In this document: piece after piece, positions 25,856 to 33,838 of the stretch
Position numbering within the stretch: position 1 is the stretch's first letter
Layout of the letters: each line of letters begins with the position of its first letter
Source of the DNA: Arthrobacter livingstonensis
GTDB taxonomy: Bacteria; Actinomycetota; Actinomycetes; Actinomycetales; Micrococcaceae
Direction of reading: 5' to 3'
NCBI RefSeq assembly: GCF_003219815.1
Contig: NZ_QJVD01000015.1
Span: forward strand, 60,395 to 124,394
Length of the DNA: 64,000 nucleotides
Made by a program: the position numbers and the translations under genes
The notes under the pieces: model-generated
Databases searched by the model: none
What the model was told of the DNA's origin: nothing
The model's input: only the letters and a program-made list of their open reading frames with translations

Positions 25856-27502
25856 CTAACGGCGGGCGCGTTCGCCCTTCGATGCCGCCCGCTTGGACGC
25901 GCCACCCTTTTCTTCCTCATGCCTGGCGTCGCGCACGGCCAACGCAGGCCGGAACAACCCGCGCGTCTTCCGGTCCCACAGCATGAGCCACAGCGCTCCC
26001 AGCACACCGACGCCGATGGCCACGCCGCGCACCGCGGCCACGGGAATCCACTGGAACACGCTCAATTGGTCGGTCAGGGCAATCAGGGTGAAGAACATCG
26101 ACAGGTAGTACACGCAGCGCAACTGCCAGCCATCCTTGAGGCCCGTCACGGCAAAGAACGCCAATAGCCACAGCATGTACCACGGCTGAATCATCGGGGC
26201 CATGAGCACCACGGCGGCAAAGGCCCAGGCCATGCGCCGCAGCACCGCCTGGCTGTACCGGCGGTCTTCGGCGGGTTCGGCGCCCAGGCCACCGTCCGGC
26301 GTCGTACCCACCTTGATGAGTGCCAGGGCGATGACGATCAGGATTGAGCCGAGCTGGCCGATGGTCTGGATGACTCCGGTCACCACCGCCCCGGCGCCGC
26401 CCACCAGCCCCACCAGGAAGCCCACGATGTGTGAGAACATCCCCACGGGCGCGTACCAGATCCACACGGTGCCCGGGGTCTGCAGCGCCGCCAGCCAGCC
26501 GAAGCCGAGCCCGTTGACCAGGCCCATGGCGGCCATGATTCCCATGGATATGGCCAGGGTGGCGGCCCACAGGCCAAACTTGCGCAGCCAGCCCGCCCGC
26601 GACCCGGCCCACAGCAGGCCCACGAATGGCAGCGCAATCAAGGTGATGGGCTTGATCGCGATGGACAGGGTCACGAGCACAATCCCGGCCACCGGATGCC
26701 TGGCGGAGGCGTAGTAGACGCCAGCCACGACCAGACCCAGCATGAGCGAGTCGTTGTGCAGGCTGCCAATGAAGTTGATGAGCGCCACGGGGTTCAGGAC
26801 CACCAGCCACAGGGCCCGGTTCGGGTTGAAGCCGTGCCGTTCGGCCAGCCGCGGCACGTAGATCGCCAGGAGGATGACGCCGAGCAGGCTGGCCAGGCGG
26901 AACGGGATCAAGGCCAGTTCCGGACTGCCGTTCGCCATGCCGACGGCGGCCTGCTCCAGCCACAGCCACACCGGGCCGTAGGGCGTGGGGGCCTCGGTCC
27001 AGAGCGCGTCCGGGCCCAGGTTGTAATAGTTGCTCAGCGCGGAAATGCCGTTGGTGTACGGGTTCAGGCCCTGCTGCATGAGCCGCCCCTGGCCAATGTA
27101 GGCGTAGGAGTCGCGGCTGAACAGCGGCAGGGCAACCATCAGGGGGGCCGTCCACAGGGCCAGGGCCTTCAGGAGCACCGGCCGGGAGGACGGATCCCAG
27201 GCAGTCAGGTGCTGTCGCAGCCGCAACCAGGCGCGCAGCAGCAGCAGCAGCGCGCCAACGCACAGCAGCACGGTGCAGATAATGACGGCCGCGGGCGTGG
27301 TCCTGGCCAGAATGAACAGCGGTGTGCGGATCAGGGGCGAAACACTGGTGGCCATCCAGCCGACCCCAAAGGAGCCCAGCAACAGCATCACCGAGCCGGC
27401 AAAACCCTGCCAAACGGCGGACCGGGAGGTCCCCCCGCGGGCCGGCTGCTTTTCTGACACCGGGCTCCTCGTCTCGAGCTCGGCAACCTCCGGGCTGGTC
27501 AA
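25856..27502 (-). CDS. Polyprenol-phosphomannose-dependent alpha-1,6-mannosyltransferase, MptB-like
   Basis: 548 residues from TTG 27502, chosen because AGGAGAAGAG lies 6 nt upstream; the frame is open to 27619. About 12-14 membrane helices. FSRDSYAYIGQGRLMQQGLNPY and TPYGPVWLWLEQA contain the extracytoplasmic acidic and YGP motifs of GT-C mannosyltransferases. NFIGSLHNDSLMLGLVVAG and SIAIKPITLIALPF are also typical of MptB. Such enzymes add mannose from polyprenyl-P-mannose to lipomannan/lipoglycan on the outer face. It is divergent from the first GT87-like gene. Confidence 0.85.
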   Translation of the reverse strand: MTSPEVAELETRSPVSEKQPARGGTSRSAVWQGFAGSVMLLLGSFGVGWMATSVSPLIRTPLFILARTTPAAVIICTVLLCVGALLLLLRAWLRLRQHLTAWDPSSRPVLLKALALWTAPLMVALPLFSRDSYAYIGQGRLMQQGLNPYTNGISALSNYYNLGPDALWTEAPTPYGPVWLWLEQAAVGMANGSPELALIPFRLASLLGVILLAIYVPRLAERHGFNPNRALWLVVLNPVALINFIGSLHNDSLMLGLVVAGVYYASARHPVAGIVLVTLSIAIKPITLIALPFVGLLWAGSRAGWLRKFGLWAATLAISMGIMAAMGLVNGLGFGWLAALQTPGTVWIWYAPVGMFSHIVGFLVGLVGGAGAVVTGVIQTIGQLGSILIVIALALIKVGTTPDGGLGAEPAEDRRYSQAVLRRMAWAFAAVVLMAPMIQPWYMLWLLAFFAVTGLKDGWQLRCVYYLSMFFTLIALTDQLSVFQWIPVAAVRGVAIGVGVLGALWLMLWDRKTRGLFRPALAVRDARHEEEKGGASKRAASKGERARR

Positions 27503-27632
27503 ATACTCTTCTCCTGAACAATCACTGGCCTGCACATCCTGGAACGCAAATATCCCGTGGCTGCGCCCCGGGCGAAGCGGAGGAAGAACCACCGGCTGCG
27601 CTAACATGATAAAAGCCAAGGGGCACCTTATC

Positions 27633-29000
27633 TTGGCAGTCTACCCAACCACGCTTGAGAAGGACCCAACCATCTCCACGGACACATTCTTTGCCGCGCT
27701 CTCCCGCTTCCGGGACCGGCTCCTGCCGGCACCAGCCCAGGCCTGGCTTAAGTCACCGCCGGGGCTGTGGAGCGTTTTCGGCGCCGTCCACCTGTTCTTT
27801 TTGGTCTTTGCCGCGGTCCTTTCCCTGCGTGGCGAGGCATTCAGCGACACCTTCATTTACCGTGTCTGGGCCGACACCGGCTTTGACGAAACCCGCATCA
27901 CCGGCCCCAGCCCCTGGGTCTACCCCATCCTGGCGCTGCTGCCGATGGCCGCCGCGCACCTGTTTGGCAACGCACCGTTCCTGTTCCTGTGGGTGCTGAT
28001 GATCACGGCCCTGAACTTCCTGGCTGTGGCCAAGCTCACCGGCTGGGGCCGGCGCCGGGCCGCCATCCCCGCCGCACTGTGGTGGCTGGGCTTTACGGCG
28101 CTGCTGGGCTGGCTCGGCTTTGCCCGCGTGGACGGCTTCACGGCCCCGGTGGTGCTGATCGCACTGTCCCTCGGCGTGGCCCGGCCGTTCCTCGCCTCCT
28201 TCATCCTGAGCGCGGCGACGTGGATGAAGGTCTGGCCGGCCGCCGTCGTGCTGGCGCTTTTCACCGTGGTGAAGCATCGGGTGCGCGTAGTGCTGGCCGG
28301 CGTGCTTGCCACCGCCCTGGTCGTGGTCCTGGCGCTGTCCATGGGCTCCCTGCCGAAGCTGCTCAACTTCCTGCTCCAGCAGGGCGACCGCGGCATGCAG
28401 CTCGAGGCCACCTTCACCACCCCCTGGCTGTGGATGAGCGTGCTGGGTCTGGGCGGGGCTCGGATGTACATGAACCAGGACATCAACTCCATGCAGGTGG
28501 ACGGCCCCGGCACCGAGGTGATGAGCGTGCTGATGCAGCCGCTGCTCATCGCCGCCGCGCTGCTGGTGGCCGGGCTGATCTTCTGGGCCCTGCACACCGG
28601 CAAGCGCAATGGCGGCGCGGACCGGACCGAGCTGCTGCTCCTGGGCGCGCTGGCCCTCGTCACCGCATTTGTGGTGTTCAACAAGGTCGGATCGCCCCAG
28701 TTCATGGTGTGGCTTGCCCCCGCCGTGGCCGTCGGATTGGCCCACAACTGGCGGGCCTGGCGCGTGCCGGCCACCCTGCTGATCGCCATCGGGGCGCTCA
28801 CCTTCGTGGTCTACCCGCTTTTTTACGACGCGCTTTCGCACAACAACCCCGTTATGGCCGCCGTGCTGACGCTGCGCAACATGATGCTGGTGGTGTTGTT
28901 TGTGTGGAGCGTGCGGGAGCTGTTCCTGATGGGCCGCCGGCGGTCCGCCGTTCCTTCCCTGCACGACGCCGGGACCCCCGCCGGTGCCAAGGAGTCCTGA
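27633..29000 (+). CDS. GT87-like integral membrane glycosyltransferase (first paralogue)
   Basis: About 455 residues from TTG 27633 (AAGGGG 9 nt upstream); ATG 27606 is an alternative, but it overlaps the opposite-strand gene's upstream ATG and has no ribosome site. Signature segments: FSDTFIYRVWADTGF, GPSPWVYPILALLPM, LGFARVDGFTAPVVLIAL, SAATWMKVWPAAVVLAL, QGDRGMQLEATFTTPWLWMSV and FNKVGSPQFMVWLAPAVAVGL. These fit GT-C-fold DUF2029/GT87 mannosyl- or arabinosyl-like transferases using polyprenyl-phosphate sugars outside the membrane. The next gene is a close paralogue that overlaps its stop. Confidence 0.82.
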   Translation: MAVYPTTLEKDPTISTDTFFAALSRFRDRLLPAPAQAWLKSPPGLWSVFGAVHLFFLVFAAVLSLRGEAFSDTFIYRVWADTGFDETRITGPSPWVYPILALLPMAAAHLFGNAPFLFLWVLMITALNFLAVAKLTGWGRRRAAIPAALWWLGFTALLGWLGFARVDGFTAPVVLIALSLGVARPFLASFILSAATWMKVWPAAVVLALFTVVKHRVRVVLAGVLATALVVVLALSMGSLPKLLNFLLQQGDRGMQLEATFTTPWLWMSVLGLGGARMYMNQDINSMQVDGPGTEVMSVLMQPLLIAAALLVAGLIFWALHTGKRNGGADRTELLLLGALALVTAFVVFNKVGSPQFMVWLAPAVAVGLAHNWRAWRVPATLLIAIGALTFVVYPLFYDALSHNNPVMAAVLTLRNMMLVVLFVWSVRELFLMGRRRSAVPSLHDAGTPAGAKES

Positions 29001-30300
29001 GATTTCCACGCCACTCTTCGACCGGGTCCTGGACCGCGCCATTGTGGTGAGGGGCCGGTTCCTCTCCCCCGCCGTCCTGGCCTGGTTCCGCACCCCCGCC
29101 AGCGTCTGGTGGGGATTCGGCGCCGTCCACCTTTTCTTCCTGGCCTGGATGTTCAGCTTCTTTGTCCACGGCGACACCTTCAGCGACACGGAACAGTACC
29201 GGCAGTGGGCACTGCTGGGCTACAACCCGTCGGACTTCCATGGCACCATCAGCCCCTGGGTCTACCCGGTGCTGGCCCAGGTGCCCATCTTTGCGGCCAA
29301 CCTGTTTGGCCCGTCGCTGTACCTGCTGGGCTGGACGCTGATCATCACGGCGCTGAACGCCGCCGGTCTGGTGTTTCTGACGCGCGGCAGGCGCGCCCGG
29401 AGCGGCATTGCACCGGCCTGGTTTTGGCTGTTCTTCACCGTTTTCATGGGCTACCTCAGCTTTGCCCGGGTGGAGGGCATCACGGCCCCGATAGTGCTCG
29501 TGGCCCTGCTGTACGCGGCCGAGCGTCCCGGCGTGGCGGCGGTGCTGCTCTCGGTGGCGACGTGGATCAAGGTCTGGCCCGCCGCCGTCGTCCTTCCCCT
29601 GCTGATCGCCAGCGCCAGGCGGCTCCGGGTGCTCCTGGCCGGCGTGGCCGTCAGCGCCGTGGTGGCCGGCGCCACAGTGCTTTCCGGGGCCGGGGCCCAC
29701 CTCCTGGACTTTGCCGTCAACCAGGGCGAGCGCGGCATGCAGCTCGAGGCGACATTCTCCACCCCCTGGGTGTGGCTGAGCGTGTTTGGCCTGGGTGGGT
29801 CCAGGATTGCGGACAATGTGGCCATCAACTCCACCGAGGTCTACGGCCCCGGCGCGCCGCTGGCCGCCATGCTCATGCAGCCGCTGCTGATCGTGGCCGC
29901 CGTTGCCGGCGCCCTCATGATGATCTGCGCATTGCGGCGCGGCGCCGAGCGGGAGGAACTGCTCCTGGAGGGCTCGCTGCTGATGGTCACGGCGTTCATT
30001 GTGTTCAACAAGGTCGGTTCGCCGCAGTTCATCATCTGGCTGGCGCCGGTGGTGGTTGCCGGGCTGGTCCACAACTGGGACCGCTGGAAGATCCCCGCCA
30101 CGCTGTTGATGGGGATCGCGTTCACCACGTTTGTGATCTATCCGCTGTTTTACACCCCGCTCATCCATGCCAACCCGGTCATGGCCGCCGTGCTGACCAT
30201 CCGCAACGTGCTCCTGGTGACGCTGCTGGTGTGGGCCGTGCGGCGCACCGTGGAACTGGGCCGCAGGGGCCCGGACCGCGTGGCACCCGCACCGAAGTAG
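28984..30300 (+). CDS. GT87-like integral membrane glycosyltransferase (second paralogue)
   Basis: 438 residues from GTG 28984, overlapping the upstream gene by 17 nt. The segments line up with its neighbour: DTFSDTEQYRQWALLGY, ISPWVYPVLAQVPIF, FARVEGITAPIVLVALL, VATWIKVWPAAVVLPL, QGERGMQLEATFSTPWVWLSV and FNKVGSPQFIIWLAPVV. The pair clearly arose by tandem duplication. A perfect AAGGAG lies 7 nt before an in-frame ATT codon (29002), 2 nt after the upstream stop, so a non-standard start there is possible. Role as for the first paralogue; acceptor and sugar unknown. Confidence 0.82.
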   Translation: MPRSPEISTPLFDRVLDRAIVVRGRFLSPAVLAWFRTPASVWWGFGAVHLFFLAWMFSFFVHGDTFSDTEQYRQWALLGYNPSDFHGTISPWVYPVLAQVPIFAANLFGPSLYLLGWTLIITALNAAGLVFLTRGRRARSGIAPAWFWLFFTVFMGYLSFARVEGITAPIVLVALLYAAERPGVAAVLLSVATWIKVWPAAVVLPLLIASARRLRVLLAGVAVSAVVAGATVLSGAGAHLLDFAVNQGERGMQLEATFSTPWVWLSVFGLGGSRIADNVAINSTEVYGPGAPLAAMLMQPLLIVAAVAGALMMICALRRGAEREELLLEGSLLMVTAFIVFNKVGSPQFIIWLAPVVVAGLVHNWDRWKIPATLLMGIAFTTFVIYPLFYTPLIHANPVMAAVLTIRNVLLVTLLVWAVRRTVELGRRGPDRVAPAPK

Positions 30301-30403
30301 CAGCCCCGCGCCGAGGCTGCACCGCCGCACGGCCCGCCTTCGCCGAGGCTGCAGGTCACCGCGGCGTCCGGCGAAGATGCGTGCGTGTCTCGAAGCGCAC
30401 CCG

Positions 30404-31912
30404 CTACCCCGGCGCTGGAGTCGGCCGGTTGAAGAGCAGTTTCCGGGTGTGCACGTCAACCAGCAGCAGGTAAACCACCGCGGCCAGCGACACCGCGAAC
30501 GCCAGTATGTGGGCGGACACGGGCAGCGACACGAAGTTCCACACAAACACCTGGTCCTGGGCGCCGAAGACCACGAAGAAGCCGACCACCACATAGAGGA
30601 GCTTGACCTGCCAGTTGTTACGGATGCCCGTGGCGGCAAGGAACGGCAGGAACCACAGCACGTACCAGGGCTGGATGATCGGGGCCAGGAGCACGACGGC
30701 GGCAAACGCCAGCCCGAGGCGACGCACCACGCGCTGCGGGTCGCCGAAGAGGACAAGCCAGCCCGCGACGGCAATGCTGGCCACTGTCAGCACAGTGCGG
30801 AAGCCGTCCGCGGCCGCGGCGCCGTCCAGTCCCACGGCATTCGCCGCCAGCTCCACCATCTGGCCGCCAAAGCCGGACGGTGAATATCCCGTATATCCGG
30901 GTGTCCCGTCGGTCAGCGCCCACGTCCAGCCCAGGCCCAGGCCGTCCGGCAGGCCCGCGAGCAGCAGCAGCCCTCCCGAGATCACGGCGGTGGCGGCCCA
31001 AAACAAGAACCTGCGTCCCCAGCCCGCCGCCTGCCCCGCCCACAACAGGCCGATGAAGGGCAGCAGCACAATGGTGATCGGCTTGACGGCGATGGAGGCC
31101 GTCACCAGAACGATGCCCAGCAACGGCCTTCTGGCGCCCGCGTAGTAGGCGCCCGCCACGGCCAGCCCCACCATGAGGGCATCGTTGTGCGCGCTGGCAA
31201 TGAAGGAGATCAGGAACAACGGGTTGGCTGCCACAATCCAGAGGGCGCGCGCCCCTCCCATGCCGTGCAGCGCGGCCAGCTTGGGCACGTAAACGACGCA
31301 CAGGGCCACGCCCGCACCGGCCAGAAGCCTGAACAACAGCACCGAAAAGTCCGGCTGGGCCCCCGTGACGGCCACCACGCCGCGGGCCAGCCACAGGAAC
31401 AGCGGACCGTAGGGTGTCCGGTTTTCCGCCCACGACGGGTCGGTCCCCAGCATGAACCAATTGCTTAGCGTGGAGATGCCGGTGGTGTACGGGTTCAGGT
31501 GCTCGGCCATGAGCCGCCCCTGGCCGGTGTAGGCGTAGACGTCCCGGGAAAAGATGGGAACGGAGACCAAAAGCGGGGCGCCCCACAGCACCACCGCCAG
31601 CACCACCTGCCGCAGGGATCCGGGGCCCCAGCCGGCCAGGCGTTGGCCCAGCCGCAGCCAGGACCGCAGCAGGGCCATGGCGCCAAGCACCAGGAGGGCG
31701 GTGGAAACCAGCACGCCGGTCCCCTCGGTACGCATGGCAATAACCAGAGGGTTGCGGATCATGGGAGAGCCATTGGCAATCCAGCCCACACCAATGGAAC
31801 CGGCCAGCACCAGCAGGGAACCGACAACGCCCTGCAGCAAGGCAATCCAAGGCCGCTGGCCGTGCTGTTCCAGCTGCCCCACGGAACCGGCGGCGCGGGG
31901 TGGGGATGCCAT
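30404..31912 (-). CDS. Polyprenol-phosphomannose-dependent alpha-1,6-mannosyltransferase, MptB-like (second copy)
   Basis: 502 residues from ATG 31912 (GGAGA upstream). It is a paralogue of the gene at 25856-27502. Shared elements are GSIGVGWIANGSP, FSRDVYAYTGQGRLMAEHLNPY, TPYGPLFLWLARGV, SFIASAHNDALMVGLAVAG, SIAVKPITIVLLPFIGLLWAG and LLAPIIQPWYVLWFLPFLAATG. About 13 membrane helices. Together the four genes likely build or decorate a mannose-containing lipoglycan (inference). Confidence 0.85.
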   Translation of the reverse strand: MASPPRAAGSVGQLEQHGQRPWIALLQGVVGSLLVLAGSIGVGWIANGSPMIRNPLVIAMRTEGTGVLVSTALLVLGAMALLRSWLRLGQRLAGWGPGSLRQVVLAVVLWGAPLLVSVPIFSRDVYAYTGQGRLMAEHLNPYTTGISTLSNWFMLGTDPSWAENRTPYGPLFLWLARGVVAVTGAQPDFSVLLFRLLAGAGVALCVVYVPKLAALHGMGGARALWIVAANPLFLISFIASAHNDALMVGLAVAGAYYAGARRPLLGIVLVTASIAVKPITIVLLPFIGLLWAGQAAGWGRRFLFWAATAVISGGLLLLAGLPDGLGLGWTWALTDGTPGYTGYSPSGFGGQMVELAANAVGLDGAAAADGFRTVLTVASIAVAGWLVLFGDPQRVVRRLGLAFAAVVLLAPIIQPWYVLWFLPFLAATGIRNNWQVKLLYVVVGFFVVFGAQDQVFVWNFVSLPVSAHILAFAVSLAAVVYLLLVDVHTRKLLFNRPTPAPG

Positions 31913-32035
31913 CAAAAGTCTCCGGCCGTCGAAAGAACGTTCACAGGAAAGCAGGCCAGCGCCAAGGGTGGCGCCGGCAGGACCCCCATTTTACCAGCGA
32001 GGCAGCTCCCGGGCGGGACGCGGTACATTGGACGG

Positions 32036-32638
32036 GTGCCTATTACTAATGAACGCATTGTGTGGATTGACTGCGAGATGACCGGCCTCGATGCCGTCAA
32101 TGACGCCCTGATCGAGGTGGCGGCGCTGGTCACCGACTCCGAGCTGAACATTCTGGGCGACGGCATTGACGTGGTCATCAAGCCGTCGGACGAGGCCCTC
32201 TCCCAGATGGGCGACTTTGTCCGCAACATGCACACCTCCTCAAAGCTGCTGGACGAGCTGGCCGGCGGAATCACCATGGAGGACGCCCAGGCCCAGGTGC
32301 TCGCCTACATCAAGGAGCATGTGCCGGTGCCGAACAAGGCGCCGCTGGCGGGCAACTCAATCGGCACCGACAGGGTATTTTTGGCCCGCGACATGCCCGA
32401 GCTGGTGGAGCACCTGCACTACCGGGTCATCGACGTCTCCACCATCAAGGAGCTCTCCCGCCGCTGGTACGCCCGCGCCTACTTCCAGGCCCCGGCCAAG
32501 ACCGGCGGCCACCGTGCGCTGGGGGACATCATGGACAGCATCAACGAGCTCAAGTACTACCGCGAGGCCGTCTTTGTGCCGGCTCCGGGCCCGGATTCCG
32601 CCACCGCCAAGAAAATTGCCGCGAAGTTCCCGGGCTAA
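32036..32638 (+). CDS. orn: Oligoribonuclease
   Basis: 200 residues from GTG 32036. DEDDh exonuclease motifs: IVWIDCEMTGLD (Asp12, Glu14), LAGNSIGTDRVFL (second Asp), and GGHRALGDIMDSINELKYY (His and last Asp). It degrades 2-5 nt RNAs and pGpG at the end of RNA decay. The gene is followed by tRNA-His and def, an order common in Arthrobacter relatives. Confidence 0.96.
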   Translation: MPITNERIVWIDCEMTGLDAVNDALIEVAALVTDSELNILGDGIDVVIKPSDEALSQMGDFVRNMHTSSKLLDELAGGITMEDAQAQVLAYIKEHVPVPNKAPLAGNSIGTDRVFLARDMPELVEHLHYRVIDVSTIKELSRRWYARAYFQAPAKTGGHRALGDIMDSINELKYYREAVFVPAPGPDSATAKKIAAKFPG

Positions 32639-32808
32639 TACCTGCCTCACTTCGGGGACAGTGAAGACGGAGAATGCGATCTGGCCCACATTTTCCTTCA
32701 AAGCTGCCGCTTTTGGTCATGGGCACCCCCGGGACCGGGTAGACTAGTCGACGTTGCCCAAAGCGTGGAGCACACTTTCATGGTGTGCCTGCCGGACGGT
32801 GGCGCATG

Positions 32809-32884
32809 GTGGGATTAGCTCAGTTGGCAGAGCGCCTGGTTGTGGTCCAGGAGGTCGCGGGTTCAACCCCCGTATCTCACCCCA
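32809..32884 (+). tRNA. tRNA-His (GTG), CCA encoded
   Basis: A full cloverleaf: acceptor GTGGGAT with ATCTCAC, D-arm TTAGCTCAGTTGGCAGAG, anticodon stem-loop CCTGG-TTGTGGT-CCAGG with anticodon GTG, and T-arm GCGGGTTCAACCCCCG. The G at 32808 is the expected extra G-1, pairing with discriminator C73 (32881), which is diagnostic for tRNA-His. CCA follows at 32882-32884. Confidence 0.97.
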
Positions 32885-32906
32885 AGGTGTTTGAAGTTTA
32901 AACACG

Positions 32907-32936
32907 AAACACCCCGGTCAACTGATCGGGGTGTTT
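32907..32936 (+). terminator. Rho-independent terminator after tRNA-His
   Basis: AAACACCCCG pairs with CGGGGTGTTT (10 bp, 10-nt loop) and is followed by TT, giving a run of T residues at 32934-32938. It ends the tRNA transcript before def. Confidence 0.85.
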
Positions 32937-32980
32937 TTCATTCCCCAGTATTGCCGTTGTTCCCGTACAGAGGATCTTTC

Positions 32981-33553
32981 ATGACCATCCACCCCGTGAC
33001 CATCCTGGGCGAACCCGTGCTGCACCGCCGGGCGGAGGAGGTCGCCTCCTTCGACAGCGGACTGAAATCCCTCGTGGCGGACATGTTCGAGACCATGGAC
33101 GCAGCCCACGGCGTGGGCCTGGCCGCCCCGCAGATCGGCGTGGGCCTGCGCATCTTCACCTACCGGATGGAGAACGACGACGGCGTCCCCGACCGTGGCG
33201 TTTTGGTGAACCCCTCGCTGACTGTAGGAAAAATTTCCGGCAAGTCCCCGGACCCCGACGAGGAGCTGGAAGGCTGCCTTTCGGTGCCCGGCCTCGATTT
33301 TCCACTCAAGCGCGCCGACTGGGTGCGCGTGCGCGGCTTCGACGCGGACGGCGCCCCACTGGACTTTGAGGCCACCGGCTGGTTTGCCCGGTGCATGCAG
33401 CACGAGTACGACCACCTCGACGGCAAGCTCTACGTTGACCGGCTCAACGACCGCTACGCCCGCAAGGCCAAGCGCGCCCGCAAGGAACGCGGCTGGGGCG
33501 TCCCGGGACTGACCTGGATGCCCGGCGTGGACCCGGACCCTTTCGGGCACTGA
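32981..33553 (+). CDS. def: Peptide deformylase
   Basis: 190 residues from ATG 32981. All three motifs are present: GVGLAAPQ (motif 1), EGCLS (motif 2, metal Cys), and QHEYDHLDG (motif 3, HExxH with the two metal His and catalytic Glu). It removes the N-formyl group from nascent proteins. The C-terminal ARKERGWGVPGLTWMPG is typical of the actinobacterial version. Confidence 0.95.
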   Translation: MTIHPVTILGEPVLHRRAEEVASFDSGLKSLVADMFETMDAAHGVGLAAPQIGVGLRIFTYRMENDDGVPDRGVLVNPSLTVGKISGKSPDPDEELEGCLSVPGLDFPLKRADWVRVRGFDADGAPLDFEATGWFARCMQHEYDHLDGKLYVDRLNDRYARKAKRARKERGWGVPGLTWMPGVDPDPFGH

Positions 33554-33838
33554 CCGCTGGCAGCGAAGGTACAGCTATGGCGCTCTGGCGGCGCACCGGG
33601 CCACCATAGCTGTTGCCTCGACGCCCGTGCGGCCGTCGACGGCCGCGCCGGGCTCCATGTCGTTGAGGTTGGAGATCACGACCGCCCCGGACCCTGTGAT
33701 GATGCCCACCCCACGTGTGTCTATGACGCGGTGTGGGCCATCCGTGCACCGGATGGAGTAACTTGGCTGTACAGATTTTTTTGCACGCAACACAAGCCGG
33801 CTGATCCCCTCTGGGAAGGCTGGCCGCGAGGGGGAACG

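Noticed and set aside
25900-31700. Very long antisense frames opposite the glycosyltransferase genes
   Set aside because: They are His/Gln/Gly-rich shadows of membrane-protein codons on the other strand; the sense frames contain conserved motifs throughout.
33575-33793. Small minus-strand gene upstream of the sugar porter
   Set aside because: The sequence (ITGSGAVVISNLNDME...) is mildly protein-like but has no ribosome site or recognised family; possibly a fragment, not enough to call.
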